Below are positions 25,346 to 34,703 of a DNA stretch of 64,000 nucleotides, piece after piece. The notes below the pieces were generated by a model. It made no database searches, was not told the origin of the DNA, and saw only the letters and a program-made list of their open reading frames with translations. The position numbers and the translations under genes are program-made. The DNA comes from Deltaproteobacteria bacterium (GTDB lineage Bacteria > Myxococcota > JADLHZ01): NCBI GenBank assembly GCA_020848545.1, contig JADLHZ010000125.1, positions 62,001 to 126,000 of the forward strand. Direction: 5' to 3'. How positions within the stretch are numbered: the stretch's first letter is position 1; each line of letters begins with the position of its first letter.

Positions 25346-28300
25346 TCAGGGCGGATCGAGGAACGCCTGCATGACGCCGAGCTTCTCGAGCACCACGCGC
25401 ACGCGGCGGTTCGACACTTGGAGCTCGAAGCGCGGGCCGGTGCCGGCGCCGACGCTTCCCGGGTCGATCTCGTCCCACACGTGGTGAGCGCGCACGACAT
25501 CCCGGTAGTTGCTGTCGGCGCCGAGGACCCGCGGCAAGAACGGCGCGACACCGGGTATCGGCGCACTGGAGAAGAGCGGGTCGCCCGAGATGGCGTCGGC
25601 GCGCACCCACTCGGCATAGCGCACGAACACGCGCAAGCTGCCGTCGGCCGGTTCGAGATCGGTGGGAAGCCAGCGTGCCGGGATCGGCAGATCGACGATG
25701 ACGCCGTGCTGCGTAGCGAACGGGCCATCGACGTCGAGGCCGCCGCGCGTGCCGTCGCCGAGCAGGGGACCCAGGCGCGGCGTGACGGCGACCCGCGTGC
25801 CGGTCGCGTCCAGCTCGCGCGCGAAGCCGACATCGCCGCTCACCACCCAGGCGTGCGTGACGGGGATGAGACCGGCGTTGGCGACACCCGGTAGGCCCGA
25901 GCGGCGAACGAGCGTTGCGAACTGGGGATCGTCGAGCGTCCTTGGATCGTCGCCGACGCCGTCGTGAGCGCCGTGCCAGCGGCGAACGCCGAGGACGTCA
26001 CGCACCGGCACGCCGAAGCGATCGCTCATCGCCGGCAACGAGGGACCGAAGGTGCGGGCGCCGGCGGTCTTCACGCCGAGGTCGCTCCACACGTAGCGAT
26101 GGTTCTCGCGCCGCGAGGTGAAGGCAGAGAGTCGCTTCGCCGTGTCGTGGGCAGTGATGAGGTCCGGCATGCCGTCGGCGTTGATGTCCGCTGCGACGAC
26201 GTCGTTGATGCTCTCGTTGGCCGCGATCGAGCGAAAGCCGGCGGCGCCGAAGGGTGCGCCACCGGTCAGCAGCGCCGCGATGCCGTCGAGCGGGCCGTTG
26301 GCGCCGAAGAAGTCGAGCCCTCCGTCGCCGTTCACATCGGCGATTGCCACCTGCGCCGGTTGGCCGAACAAGGCGGCATGCACGAAGTGGAAAGGGCGCT
26401 GCGAGATCAGCTCACCGGTGATCGCCTCGAGGTCGCCGTTGCTGTTGACGTCCGCGAGCAGCAGGCTGTGCGGCGTCTGCATCAGGATCAGCGTGCCGAG
26501 CGTGCCTTGGCTGAACCCGCCCGCGCCGTCGTTCATGAACTGGCGCAAGGCGTAGCCAGGCGCGAGCCCGTCGTCCAAGCCGATGACGATGTCGGCGTCG
26601 CCGTCGTCGTCCATGTCGCCGACAGCGGCGCTCAAACCGGCGTACGCGGTCGCGATGTTCGTCACGCTGAACCCGCCGGCGCCGTCGCCGAGCAAGATCG
26701 ACACCGTGCCGGCGTTGGCGTTGACGTCTTGTTGCGTGACGGCCACGAGGTCGCCATGCGCGTCGGGATTGAGGCGACCGGCGACGACCGCATTGATCGC
26801 GAATGGCAGCGCGAACGACGTCGCGTCGGCGACGAAGCTCCCGGTGCCGATGCCGTTCTGGTTGCGCCCCCGCAGCAACCTGAGCTCGTGGCTGGCGGCC
26901 TGCTCCTGGATGACGACGACGTCGAGCACGCCGTCCTCGTCGAAGTCTGCAATCGCGGGCTCTCCGGACAACCCGGGCACGCTCGCCGAGGAGCGCAGGC
27001 TCATGCCGCCGTCCGGCACGCTGCCGCTGCGTGTTCCGATGAAGGTCTTCACGCTGTCGACCGCGGTTGCCACCACGTCGACGGCGCCGTCTTGATCGAA
27101 GTCTGCGGCGGCGGCGCGGATCAGGGGGGCGCCAGCAGGAAAGTCCGCGCGCGGGGCGAACGGTACGCCTTGGAGGTCGTCGCTCGTGCTGCTGAAGAGC
27201 AGATCGACTTTGAGCGCAGGAAACGGCGCGCACGTCGCCGTGAACCCGACGGCGAGGTCGCGGGCGCCGTTGGCGTCGAAGTGGCCGCCCGCCAGCGAGC
27301 TCGGCTGTGCGTTGCACACCTGGATGATCTGCGTTGGAACGAAGTCGAAGGTCGTTTGCTGAACGAGGATCGTGACGGCTGCGCCGACGGAGTGCAAGGC
27401 GGCGACGTCCGGCAGGCCGTCACCGCTGAAGTCGCCGAGCAAGATCGCGCTCGGCTGTACGCTGCCGCTCGCGACCGCCGCCGCGTGGTTGAACGACCTT
27501 CCTGGCGCCCCGGTGAGAAAGACGATCGTGTCGGCCGAGTGCGCAACGATGACGAGGTCGAGGCGCCCGTCGAGATCCACGTCGCCCGCGATGAGCGAGT
27601 GCGGGCCGGAGAGGTTCGTCTTCTCTGCGCCCAGCGTGAAGGTCCCGTTCCAGCCTCCGACGCCGTCGGCGTTGCCATAGAGGAGCGCGATGTTCTCTGT
27701 TGCGCTCACCGTCGCGGCGACGTCCATGACGCCGTCCAGGTCGAAGTCGCCGGCGACCACCGATGAGACAGATCCGCCAGCGGAAAAGGGGGATCCGGCC
27801 ACCGGGCTGAACGAGCCGCCGCCGTCGCCGAGCAGCAGCGACACGCCAGCCGAGCCATGCGCGATGGCCAGATCGATCTTGCCGTCGCCGTTGAAGTCGG
27901 CGCTCGAAACGCCGACGGGCATCGCCGGCGGGCCACCGGTCGGCACCGCGCTCGTCTGGGCTGCCAGGAAAGTGCCGTCGCCGTTGCAGCGGCGAACGAC
28001 GAGGTTCATCGTGGCCTCGTCGACGATGACGACGTCGGTGTCTTTGTCGTCGTCGAGGTCGACGCCGTAGATGGCCGAGACGACGGCGCCTGGCGCGAAC
28101 GCCGCTCCTGCGGTGAACGAGCCGCTGCCGCTGCCGTCCCCAAGCGGCGCGTTCGTGTAGACGACGAGCGTGCCGCTGCCGGCGTAGGAGGCGAGGAGAT
28201 CGAGCGTCGCGCCGGCGTCGAACGAGCCCGCGATGACCCTCGAGCCCATCCCGCCGCCGGTCGTGAGCGGGAGCGAGGTGAATGGTCGTGCCGTGAGCGT

Positions 28301-30649
28301 CGGTCCGACGGTGCTCGACGCGCTGACGAGGAGCGGGGGATTGACGCTGCTGCCGGCGTCCTTCGTGCGCAGCCGCAGGCGGACGCCGTTGCGCTTGTCG
28401 AATAGGTTCGCCGTCGAGTCCCAAATGAAGGTGTGCTCGACGCCGGCGGGGCTCGCGGCGAGCCGCAGGCTGCCCTCGCTGCGCGGGTCTGGGTACTCGG
28501 CGCAGCGATGCCAAGCTTGACCGTTGTCGATGGAGAGCTCGATCGCGACATCGACACGGTCGCTCTCTTGGTCGATCAGCCGGTAGACGATTGGAATCGC
28601 GCCGCTCGAGAAGTCGACGTCGTTCTTCAAGTACACGAGCTCGGCGCGCGGCGGCGTCTGGTTCTTGATCGGGATCGCGATCGTGAGCGTCGTCCACGCG
28701 CCGTAGTGATCGACGCCCGGCACCGGATGATCGCGTCCCCGCATGCGCAGCTGGACGCCGGAAAGCTCGCGCGGCCCGATGCCTTGATTCTGGCTCGTCG
28801 GATCGGCGAGGTCCGGCAACGCGGCGCTGTCCCAGAGCACGAGATGCGGTGTTCCGCCGGTCGCGAGAGCCGTGGTGGCGCCGAGCGCGATCTTTGCCGG
28901 TCGCCACTGGCCGGTGCCGAAGACGTCGCCGTCGTAGCGGAACTCGAGCTCGACGTCCGCAAGATCGAAGGTCAGCGGATCGGCGATCGAGAACGTGATC
29001 GGGATGTCGCCTTGGAGCACGCCGCTGATGGGGGTCATCATGATGCTCGGCGCCGCGTTGCCGACGACGTTGGCGGATGAGATCGCATTCACGGAGCTGA
29101 GCACCGGGTTGCCGCCGTCGCTCGCGCGCGCGCGCACATAGACGTTGGTTTGCGGCGCGAGCACGAGGCCCGTCGCACCGGTCGGCCCGGTGGTGGCGAC
29201 CGCCGTCGCGAGGTTCGCGCGCGCGTCCCAAATGAAAGTGCGCATTGCGCCCGAGGGCACGCCGGTCGTCGCAGGCGAGCCCGCGTCCGGCGTCGCCGCG
29301 GTCCAGTGCTCGCCGCCCGGCACCATGGGATCATAGTCGGTCGAGTACTCGACGGTGACGCTGAGCGGGCCCGCTTCCGGGTCGCTCGCCGTGTAGGCGA
29401 GGCTCAAATTGGTGAGCGCGCGCCCGGCGCCTTGCAGCACGCTCATCTCGATGCCGGGTGGGGCGTTGCCGCCGGCCGCGGTGTTGTTGACCGTGAAGGG
29501 ATCGAGCGCCACTTCGTTGCCGGCGTCGCTCGCGTCGCGGACGCGCAGGCGCAGGCGCGGCATGTACGTCGCGAAGCCGAGCTGCGTCGCTTGCCAATCG
29601 AAGCGGTGCGGCCCCTCGCCGAGGCCCGAGACTTGGCTGCTCGACGCGGCGTTCAACCAGTTGACGTTGTCGAGCGAGTACTCGACCGTCACGAGGCAGA
29701 GATCGTGATCGAGATCGCTCAGCGTGTAGTCGATGCCGACGTTGCCTGGCGTCGACTGGTCGAGCGGCAGCGTGACGGCGATGTGCGGCGGGCTCGTCGC
29801 GTTGTCGAGGCCGAAGGGCTTCGACGTCGCAACGGCTTGGCCGCCGTAGGCATCGGCGATCGTCACGCGCAAGCAAGCACCGGCCTCGAGATCGATCGGC
29901 GCCGACAGCCGGCTGTCCCAGGTGAGGGTCGCCGCCTCGCCGCTGTTCGACGTCGCGAGATCGCTGAGGCTGCCGGCGGGAAACGCTTTGCCGGCGCCGA
30001 TCTCGTTCGGGACCAGCACGGCGTCGGTGAAGTCGCCGCTGAGCGAGAGCTCGACCTTCGTGATCCGGACGGGATCGAAGGACGAGTCCGCCACGACGAA
30101 GCGCGCGACGGCGATGCCTTTGAGCACGGCGTCGTCGAACGCGAGCGCGGCGATCGCCGGCGGATCGTTGCCGATCGCAAAGGGATCCGAGGTGACGGCG
30201 TGCCCCACGCCGAGCGCATCGCGTGGCGTCACGCGCAGACGCACGCCGCCCTGGTACGGCGGGACCGCCAGGTCGACGGCCGTGCTCCACGTGAAGGCGT
30301 GGGCCTCGCCGCTCGGAGCCGACGAGAGCTGAGGCACGTCGACCGCGACCTCGACGAAGCCGGCGCCGAGATCCGCTTCGACCACGAGCGCGACGTCGTC
30401 GCCTTCGCGATCGAAGATCGCGACCGGCACGTTGACGCTGGTCGTGCCGCGCGCGATCGTGCCGAAGCTGAGCGACGGCGGCTCGTTCTCGCCGGGGCGC
30501 ACACAGCGGCCGGTCGCTTGGCACTCGAAGCCCTTTGGGCAGTCGACCGAGCTTTGGCACTCGATGAGGAAGGTCTGCGTCTTGTCGAGACCGAGGTTGG
30601 GCGAGCAGGCGGCGAGGGCGACGCAGAGGGGAAACGACCGTCTGAGCAT
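25346..30649 (-). CDS. Giant FG-GAP/VCBS-repeat lipoprotein
   Basis: This 1767-residue predicted lipoprotein has signal peptide MLRRSFPLCVALAAC. A small Cys-rich segment follows (CQSSVDC, FECQATGRC; about 28-52). Residues about 60-830 consist of repeated beta-sandwich (Ig/cadherin-like) units with recurring NAPP and WDS motifs. Residues about 870-1500 carry many FG-GAP repeats with calcium-loop motifs such as DFNGDGKIDL, DVDLDGRLDL, DFDEDGVLDV and DINADGMPDL, expected to form an integrin-like beta-propeller. The last 250 residues are unassigned. It should sit on the cell surface, where adhesion or recognition is likely (inference). ATG 30649 is chosen for its signal peptide; the frame is open upstream. 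Confidence 0.82.
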   Translation of the reverse strand: MLRRSFPLCVALAACSPNLGLDKTQTFLIECQSSVDCPKGFECQATGRCVRPGENEPPSLSFGTIARGTTSVNVPVAIFDREGDDVALVVEADLGAGFVEVAVDVPQLSSAPSGEAHAFTWSTAVDLAVPPYQGGVRLRVTPRDALGVGHAVTSDPFAIGNDPPAIAALAFDDAVLKGIAVARFVVADSSFDPVRITKVELSLSGDFTDAVLVPNEIGAGKAFPAGSLSDLATSNSGEAATLTWDSRLSAPIDLEAGACLRVTIADAYGGQAVATSKPFGLDNATSPPHIAVTLPLDQSTPGNVGIDYTLSDLDHDLCLVTVEYSLDNVNWLNAASSSQVSGLGEGPHRFDWQATQLGFATYMPRLRLRVRDASDAGNEVALDPFTVNNTAAGGNAPPGIEMSVLQGAGRALTNLSLAYTASDPEAGPLSVTVEYSTDYDPMVPGGEHWTAATPDAGSPATTGVPSGAMRTFIWDARANLATAVATTGPTGATGLVLAPQTNVYVRARASDGGNPVLSSVNAISSANVVGNAAPSIMMTPISGVLQGDIPITFSIADPLTFDLADVELEFRYDGDVFGTGQWRPAKIALGATTALATGGTPHLVLWDSAALPDLADPTSQNQGIGPRELSGVQLRMRGRDHPVPGVDHYGAWTTLTIAIPIKNQTPPRAELVYLKNDVDFSSGAIPIVYRLIDQESDRVDVAIELSIDNGQAWHRCAEYPDPRSEGSLRLAASPAGVEHTFIWDSTANLFDKRNGVRLRLRTKDAGSSVNPPLLVSASSTVGPTLTARPFTSLPLTTGGGMGSRVIAGSFDAGATLDLLASYAGSGTLVVYTNAPLGDGSGSGSFTAGAAFAPGAVVSAIYGVDLDDDKDTDVVIVDEATMNLVVRRCNGDGTFLAAQTSAVPTGGPPAMPVGVSSADFNGDGKIDLAIAHGSAGVSLLLGDGGGSFSPVAGSPFSAGGSVSSVVAGDFDLDGVMDVAATVSATENIALLYGNADGVGGWNGTFTLGAEKTNLSGPHSLIAGDVDLDGRLDLVIVAHSADTIVFLTGAPGRSFNHAAAVASGSVQPSAILLGDFSGDGLPDVAALHSVGAAVTILVQQTTFDFVPTQIIQVCNAQPSSLAGGHFDANGARDLAVGFTATCAPFPALKVDLLFSSTSDDLQGVPFAPRADFPAGAPLIRAAAADFDQDGAVDVVATAVDSVKTFIGTRSGSVPDGGMSLRSSASVPGLSGEPAIADFDEDGVLDVVVIQEQAASHELRLLRGRNQNGIGTGSFVADATSFALPFAINAVVAGRLNPDAHGDLVAVTQQDVNANAGTVSILLGDGAGGFSVTNIATAYAGLSAAVGDMDDDGDADIVIGLDDGLAPGYALRQFMNDGAGGFSQGTLGTLILMQTPHSLLLADVNSNGDLEAITGELISQRPFHFVHAALFGQPAQVAIADVNGDGGLDFFGANGPLDGIAALLTGGAPFGAAGFRSIAANESINDVVAADINADGMPDLITAHDTAKRLSAFTSRRENHRYVWSDLGVKTAGARTFGPSLPAMSDRFGVPVRDVLGVRRWHGAHDGVGDDPRTLDDPQFATLVRRSGLPGVANAGLIPVTHAWVVSGDVGFARELDATGTRVAVTPRLGPLLGDGTRGGLDVDGPFATQHGVIVDLPIPARWLPTDLEPADGSLRVFVRYAEWVRADAISGDPLFSSAPIPGVAPFLPRVLGADSNYRDVVRAHHVWDEIDPGSVGAGTGPRFELQVSNRRVRVVLEKLGVMQAFLDPP

Positions 30650-30779
30650 CTCCCATGGATGCCCGAGAACGGGCGGCGCACGAGTGATTTGCGGCACACA
30701 GCGGGGGCATGACGGTCGCGTGCTCGAGATCACGCTGCTTTATTGCCGCAGCGGGGCTTCGCTTCCATAATACGAACGG

Positions 30780-31679
30780 ATGGTGACGCCGCTGCCCGAA
30801 GAAGATGCCGCGCTCGAACGCGAGCTCGTGAAGAACGCGCTGGCGCTGGCGTCGAAGCGCGACGTGTCGTGGCTGCTCTGCGTGTGTGACGCGCCGCTCA
30901 ACCCGGCGGAGCTCAAGCGGAAGAAGCTGCAGAAGAAGACGATCTACGCCGTGAGCAGCCAGTCGCTCGCCGGGCCGCTGCTCGAGCAGGGCTATCGGGT
31001 AGTCGTTATGCCGCCCTTCGTCTACACAAGGCAGGAGCGCGTGAAGGTGTCGATCTTGAACGCCATCTCTCAGGAGATTGTGCAGACCGGCGAGCGCGTC
31101 GTGTGCATCACGGGCCGCGTTCCTGGGCGCAACATCGACACGGTCATGCGCATCAACATCGGCGAAGAGACCGAAGAGCGTACGTCGATGAACCTCGTCG
31201 ACCTTGCCGAGGATTTGTCGACGCAGCTCTTGGAGATCGTCATCGAGCTGGCGATGAAGATCGGCCAAGAAGGCTACGAGGGCCGGCCGGTCGGCACGTT
31301 GATCACCATCGGCGACGCGACGAATGTGATGGAGGCCTCACGGCAGATTATATTGAATCCCTTTCAGGGCTACTCGGAGAACGAGCGTAATCTCTTGGAT
31401 CCGCAGGTGCGGGAGAGCGTGCGCTCGTTCGCGGTCTTGGACGGCGCCATCATCGTGCGTGAAGACGGCGTCGTCTTGAGCGCGGGCCGCTATCTCTTGG
31501 TCGGCAACCACGACCTGAAGCTGCCGCTCGGCTTCGGCGCCCGCCACAACGCCGGTGCAAGTATGTCCTATGAAACCCGCGCGATCTGCGTCGTTGTCTC
31601 GCAGACCTCCGGCACTGTACGGGTGTTCAAAGGCGGCGAATTGGCCCTCGAGATCTCACCGGCGAGCCGGCGGCTGTAA
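30780..31679 (+). CDS. DacZ/CdaZ-type diadenylate cyclase (c-di-AMP synthase)
   Basis: The C-terminal half (about 165-292) is a DAC domain that condenses two ATP to c-di-AMP. Both signature motifs are intact: DGA at 221-223 and GARHN at 253-257, followed by AGASMS. The N-terminal 150 residues resemble the pyruvate-kinase-C-like domain of the soluble DacZ class, not the membrane CdaA or the DNA-scanning DisA architecture. The product is therefore predicted to be cytoplasmic. c-di-AMP normally controls osmolyte and potassium balance and envelope homeostasis. A strong hairpin terminator overlaps the stop codon, so the gene is a single transcription unit ahead of rny. ATG 30780 is used, with CATAAT (30766-30771) just upstream as a weak -10 candidate. 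Confidence 0.88.
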   Translation: MVTPLPEEDAALERELVKNALALASKRDVSWLLCVCDAPLNPAELKRKKLQKKTIYAVSSQSLAGPLLEQGYRVVVMPPFVYTRQERVKVSILNAISQEIVQTGERVVCITGRVPGRNIDTVMRINIGEETEERTSMNLVDLAEDLSTQLLEIVIELAMKIGQEGYEGRPVGTLITIGDATNVMEASRQIILNPFQGYSENERNLLDPQVRESVRSFAVLDGAIIVREDGVVLSAGRYLLVGNHDLKLPLGFGARHNAGASMSYETRAICVVVSQTSGTVRVFKGGELALEISPASRRL

Positions 31680-31698
31680 AAGGTCCCAGGGACCTTTT
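31678..31698 (+). terminator. Rho-independent terminator after the diadenylate cyclase gene
   Basis: AAAAGGTCC (31678-31686), loop CAG and GGACCTTTT (31690-31698) make a perfect nine-pair stem ending in four T residues. The 5' arm begins inside the TAA stop codon at 31677-31679. It should separate the cyclase transcript from rny. Confidence 0.75.
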
Positions 31699-31799
31699 CG
31701 CAACCCTTGGATTTCACTCGGCTTCATGGAATACCCAGAGGGTTGTGCGGTTCCCCATGACGAACAAATTCCCTTGCCCCAGTTTGGAGTGGCAACGCG

Positions 31800-33359
31800 A
31801 TGGACGTGATCACAATTGTCGTAGGCCTCGGCGGCGCTGCGCTCGGCGCTGTCCTATTCTATGTCCTCTTCTATAAGAAAGAGCAGGAAAAAGGCGAAGC
31901 CTTAAAGCGCGACGCCGAGCAAAAGCTGAAGGACGCCGAAGCGCAGGCCACGGCCGTGCTCCGCGCCGCCGAGATCGACGCCAAGGACATGGTGTTCAAG
32001 GCCAAGTCCGCCGCCGAGAAGGAAGCCGATCAGCGCCGGGCCGAGCTCCTGGGGCAGGAGAAGCGCCTCGGGCAAAAAGAGGAGCAGATCGACAAGCGCC
32101 TCGACTCGGTGGGCCAGCGCGAAAAAGAGCTCGACAAGCGCGAGCACAACGTCACCGGCAAAGAGGCCGATCTCTTGAACCAAGAGAAGCGCCTGGAGAA
32201 GCTCGAGCAAGAGGCGCAGGTGCGCTTGCAAGAGGTCGCGTCGCTCTCGGTCGAAGAGGCCAAGCGCCGGTTGATGGAGCAGCTCGAAGCCGACGCGCGA
32301 AAAGCCGCCGCCGCCGAGGTGCGCAAGATCGAAGAGCAGGCGCAGGCGGAAGCGCACGAGAAGGCGCGCAAGGTCGTCGCTTTGGCGATCCAACGCTTCG
32401 CCAGCGAGTTCGTCGCCGAGTCGACCGTCAGCGTCGTCGATCTGCCGTCGGACGACATGAAGGGCCGCATCATCGGCCGCGAAGGTCGCAACATCAGGAC
32501 CCTCGAGAACGCCTGCGGCATCGACCTCATCATCGACGACACGCCCGAAGCGGTCGTCATCAGCGGGTTCAATCCGGTGCGCCGCGAGATCGCCAAGATG
32601 GCGCTCGAACGGCTGATCACCGACGGCCGCATTCACCCGGCGCGCATCGAAGAGATCGTCGAGAAGTGCCGAAAAGAGATCGAGACGACGACGAAGCAAG
32701 CCGGCGAGCAAGCCGCGTTCGACCTCGGCCTGCACGGCATCCACCCGGAGCTCATGCGCCTCATCGGCAAGATGAAGTACCGAACGAGCGGCGCGCACAA
32801 TCAGCTGCAGCACTCGATCGAGGTCGGCACCCTCGCGGGGTTGATCGCGGGCGAGCTCGGCTTGAACGTCAAGCAAGCGCGCCGCGCCGGCCTGCTCCAC
32901 GACGTGGGCAAGGCCGCCGATCACGAGATGGAAGGCTCGCACGCGGCCGTCGGCGCCGAGCTGTGCAAACGCTACGGCGAGAGCCCGGCGATCGTCCGCG
33001 CGGTCCGCACCCACGAAGGCGAAGAGGCCGTCGATTCGATCCTGGGCGTGCTGATCGACGCCGCGAACCGCTTATCGAACGCGCGCCCCGGCGCCCGCCG
33101 GGAGCAGATGGAGACCTACGTGCAGCGCATCGCCGCGCTCGAGCAGGTGGCCAAGGGCTTCGCGGGCGTCGAACAGAGCTTCGCCATCCAGTGCGGCCGC
33201 GAGGTGCGCGTCATCGTCGCGCAGGACAAGATCAGCGACGACGAAGCGCTGCTCCTCTGCCGCGACATCACGAAGAAGATCGAGAGCGACCTCACGTATA
33301 CGGGCACCGTCACGGTCACCGTGGTGCGCGAGTCGCGAAGTGTAGAGATTGCTCGCTAG
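31800..33359 (+). CDS. rny: Ribonuclease Y
   Basis: This membrane-anchored endoribonuclease starts mRNA decay. The 519 residues show the full architecture: an N-terminal transmembrane helix at about 4-24, a long charged coiled coil at about 30-200, a KH RNA-binding domain with GRIIGREGRNIR near 222-233, and an HD phosphohydrolase domain with HDVGKA near 367 and the RTHEG segment near 404. Length matches the family (about 510-525). GGAG at 31786-31789 supports ATG 31800. The small PHA-type gene follows after 9 bp with its own strong SD, so the two are probably co-transcribed. Confidence 0.96.
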   Translation: MDVITIVVGLGGAALGAVLFYVLFYKKEQEKGEALKRDAEQKLKDAEAQATAVLRAAEIDAKDMVFKAKSAAEKEADQRRAELLGQEKRLGQKEEQIDKRLDSVGQREKELDKREHNVTGKEADLLNQEKRLEKLEQEAQVRLQEVASLSVEEAKRRLMEQLEADARKAAAAEVRKIEEQAQAEAHEKARKVVALAIQRFASEFVAESTVSVVDLPSDDMKGRIIGREGRNIRTLENACGIDLIIDDTPEAVVISGFNPVRREIAKMALERLITDGRIHPARIEEIVEKCRKEIETTTKQAGEQAAFDLGLHGIHPELMRLIGKMKYRTSGAHNQLQHSIEVGTLAGLIAGELGLNVKQARRAGLLHDVGKAADHEMEGSHAAVGAELCKRYGESPAIVRAVRTHEGEEAVDSILGVLIDAANRLSNARPGARREQMETYVQRIAALEQVAKGFAGVEQSFAIQCGREVRVIVAQDKISDDEALLLCRDITKKIESDLTYTGTVTVTVVRESRSVEIAR

Positions 33360-33368
33360 GAGCTCTTC

Positions 33369-33680
33369 TTGAAGCACGTCGTCCCGCACGATCTCCCTGA
33401 GGCCTTGGCCAAGACCACCGTTGAACGCGCACTCGGCTCCTATCGCGAGAAGTATCCGCACGCGACGATGGACCTCGCCTGGGTCGACGAGCGCACGGCG
33501 AAGGTGGAGATCGGCGCCAAGGGCTTCGACGTGAAGGGGACCCTGTCGATCTCGTCGAGGGAGATCGTCTTCGACTTGGCGGTGCCGTTCTTGCTGCGGC
33601 CGCTGCAGTCAAAGGCGATGGCCGTCCTCGACCGGGAAGTGAGCGCGTGGATCAAGAAGGCGCGCGACGAGAACGCGTAG
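33369..33680 (+). CDS. Polyhydroxyalkanoic acid system family protein
   Basis: This 103-residue protein fits the small PHA-granule-region family (PHA_gran_rgn type): an initial VPHDLPEALAK segment, then alternating strands KVEIGAKGFDVKGTLSI and FDLAVPFLLRPL, and a final amphipathic helix. The family is found with polyhydroxyalkanoate genes but its activity is not established. The start is TTG 33369, decided by AGGAG at 33358-33362 six bases upstream. It follows rny directly. No PHA synthase lies in the window. Confidence 0.7.
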   Translation: MKHVVPHDLPEALAKTTVERALGSYREKYPHATMDLAWVDERTAKVEIGAKGFDVKGTLSISSREIVFDLAVPFLLRPLQSKAMAVLDREVSAWIKKARDENA

Positions 33681-33826
33681 GCGCAGGCGCCTTCTGGCGT
33701 TTTGTACCGTGGCACTCCTGTGTTCTATCCCGAAATTCCCTATGGTGACGCGTCCCGTCACGTGGCATGGGGCCTGCTGCCGCGGTGCGGCGTTCTCGAT
33801 TCCAGTTCTATTTTAGGAGGATATTC

Positions 33827-33985
33827 ATGCGTTTTGTTGCTTCGATGTTGGCGGTGGCCTTTGCAGTGGTGTTGACGGCGGCGGCGGGCGGCAAGACCGG
33901 GTCGACGGGTTCGACCGGCGCGACCGGCGCCACGGGTTCGACCGGCACGACCGGCAAGACCGGCGCCACGGGCAAGGCCAAGTAA
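33827..33985 (+). CDS. 52-residue secreted collagen-like peptide
   Basis: A small gene with a near-perfect Shine-Dalgarno TTAGGAGG (33813-33820), ATG 33827 and a strong terminator 24 bp after its stop. The product has a signal peptide of about 20 residues (MRFVASMLAVAFAVVLTAAA) and then about 30 residues made almost entirely of Gly-X-Thr/Ala triplets such as GSTGATGAT, ending in GKAK. The mature peptide would be a short collagen-like chain of about 3 kDa. It is the minimal form of the collagen-like tract seen in several larger lipoproteins here. No Cys, so it is not a lipoprotein. Function unknown. Confidence 0.75.
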   Translation: MRFVASMLAVAFAVVLTAAAGGKTGSTGSTGATGATGSTGTTGKTGATGKAK

Positions 33986-34008
33986 GCGCCTTCGCACCGT
34001 CGAAAATT

Positions 34009-34049
34009 GGCCGTGCTTCTGCGGTTCTCCGCGGAGCACGGCCTTTTTT
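34009..34049 (+). terminator. Strong Rho-independent terminator
   Basis: GGCCGTGCT (34009-34017) pairs with AGCACGGCC (34035-34043), enclosing a smaller inner stem-loop, and is followed by TTTTTT (34044-34049). On the minus strand the same stem is followed by an AATTTTC tract, so it may also terminate transcripts from the convergent ppa gene. Confidence 0.85.
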
Positions 34050-34061
34050 CGTCGTCCGTGA

Positions 34062-34703
34062 TCAGCCGAAGCGCGCGGCGTAGTCCCGCTGCGCGCGGCG
34101 AATGACGTCCAGGGCATGCGCGCGATCATACACGCGCGAGATCTCGCAGCGCGGCGGGCCCTGGCTCTCCGGGATCTCTTTGTAGGTGAGAAAGTAGTGG
34201 CGCAAGCGTTCGATCAAGGCCGGCGGAGCCTGCGCAATGTCCTCGATCGTGCCGAACGCAGCGTCGTCCTTCAAGACGGCGATGATCTTGTCGTCGGCCT
34301 CGGGGGTCTCGTCTTTTCGATCGAGCATGCAGAAGCCGCCGATGACGCGGGCGGTGAGCAAGATGCCGCCGTGGTTGATCGGCCGCTCCGCGAGCACGCA
34401 GATGTCGAGCGGATCTTGGTCGCCGCGAATGACTTCACCGGGGCCCTGGCGGCCTGTCACTTCGATCGCGCGCTCGGCGACGAGGGTGTCGCACAGGGTC
34501 TGCGGCACGAAGCCGTAGGGCATCGGGCACAGGTTCGAATACTTCTGCGGTCGATCGACCTTCAGGTGGCCGCTCGCCTTGTCGATCTCGTACTTGACGG
34601 TGTCGGTCGGCACGATCTCGATGAAGCAGGTGACGAGCTCCGGCGCGCCGTCCCCTGCGGAGAGGCCGTGCCATGGATGCGCGCGATAGAGGGGCGCTTT
34701 CAT
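34062..34703 (-). CDS. ppa: Inorganic pyrophosphatase (family I)
   Basis: This cytoplasmic enzyme hydrolyses pyrophosphate released by biosynthesis. The 213 residues include the substrate-contacting segment VKYEIDK (36-42) and the metal-binding signature DQDPLD (95-100) of soluble family I pyrophosphatases, followed by the TARVIGGFCMLDRKDE region. Length is slightly above the 170-180 typical of bacteria. Its ATG overlaps the stop of the upstream gene as ATGA, so translation is coupled to the HxxxH protein. A strong hairpin terminator lies just beyond the stop. Confidence 0.93.
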   Translation of the reverse strand: MKAPLYRAHPWHGLSAGDGAPELVTCFIEIVPTDTVKYEIDKASGHLKVDRPQKYSNLCPMPYGFVPQTLCDTLVAERAIEVTGRQGPGEVIRGDQDPLDICVLAERPINHGGILLTARVIGGFCMLDRKDETPEADDKIIAVLKDDAAFGTIEDIAQAPPALIERLRHYFLTYKEIPESQGPPRCEISRVYDRAHALDVIRRAQRDYAARFG

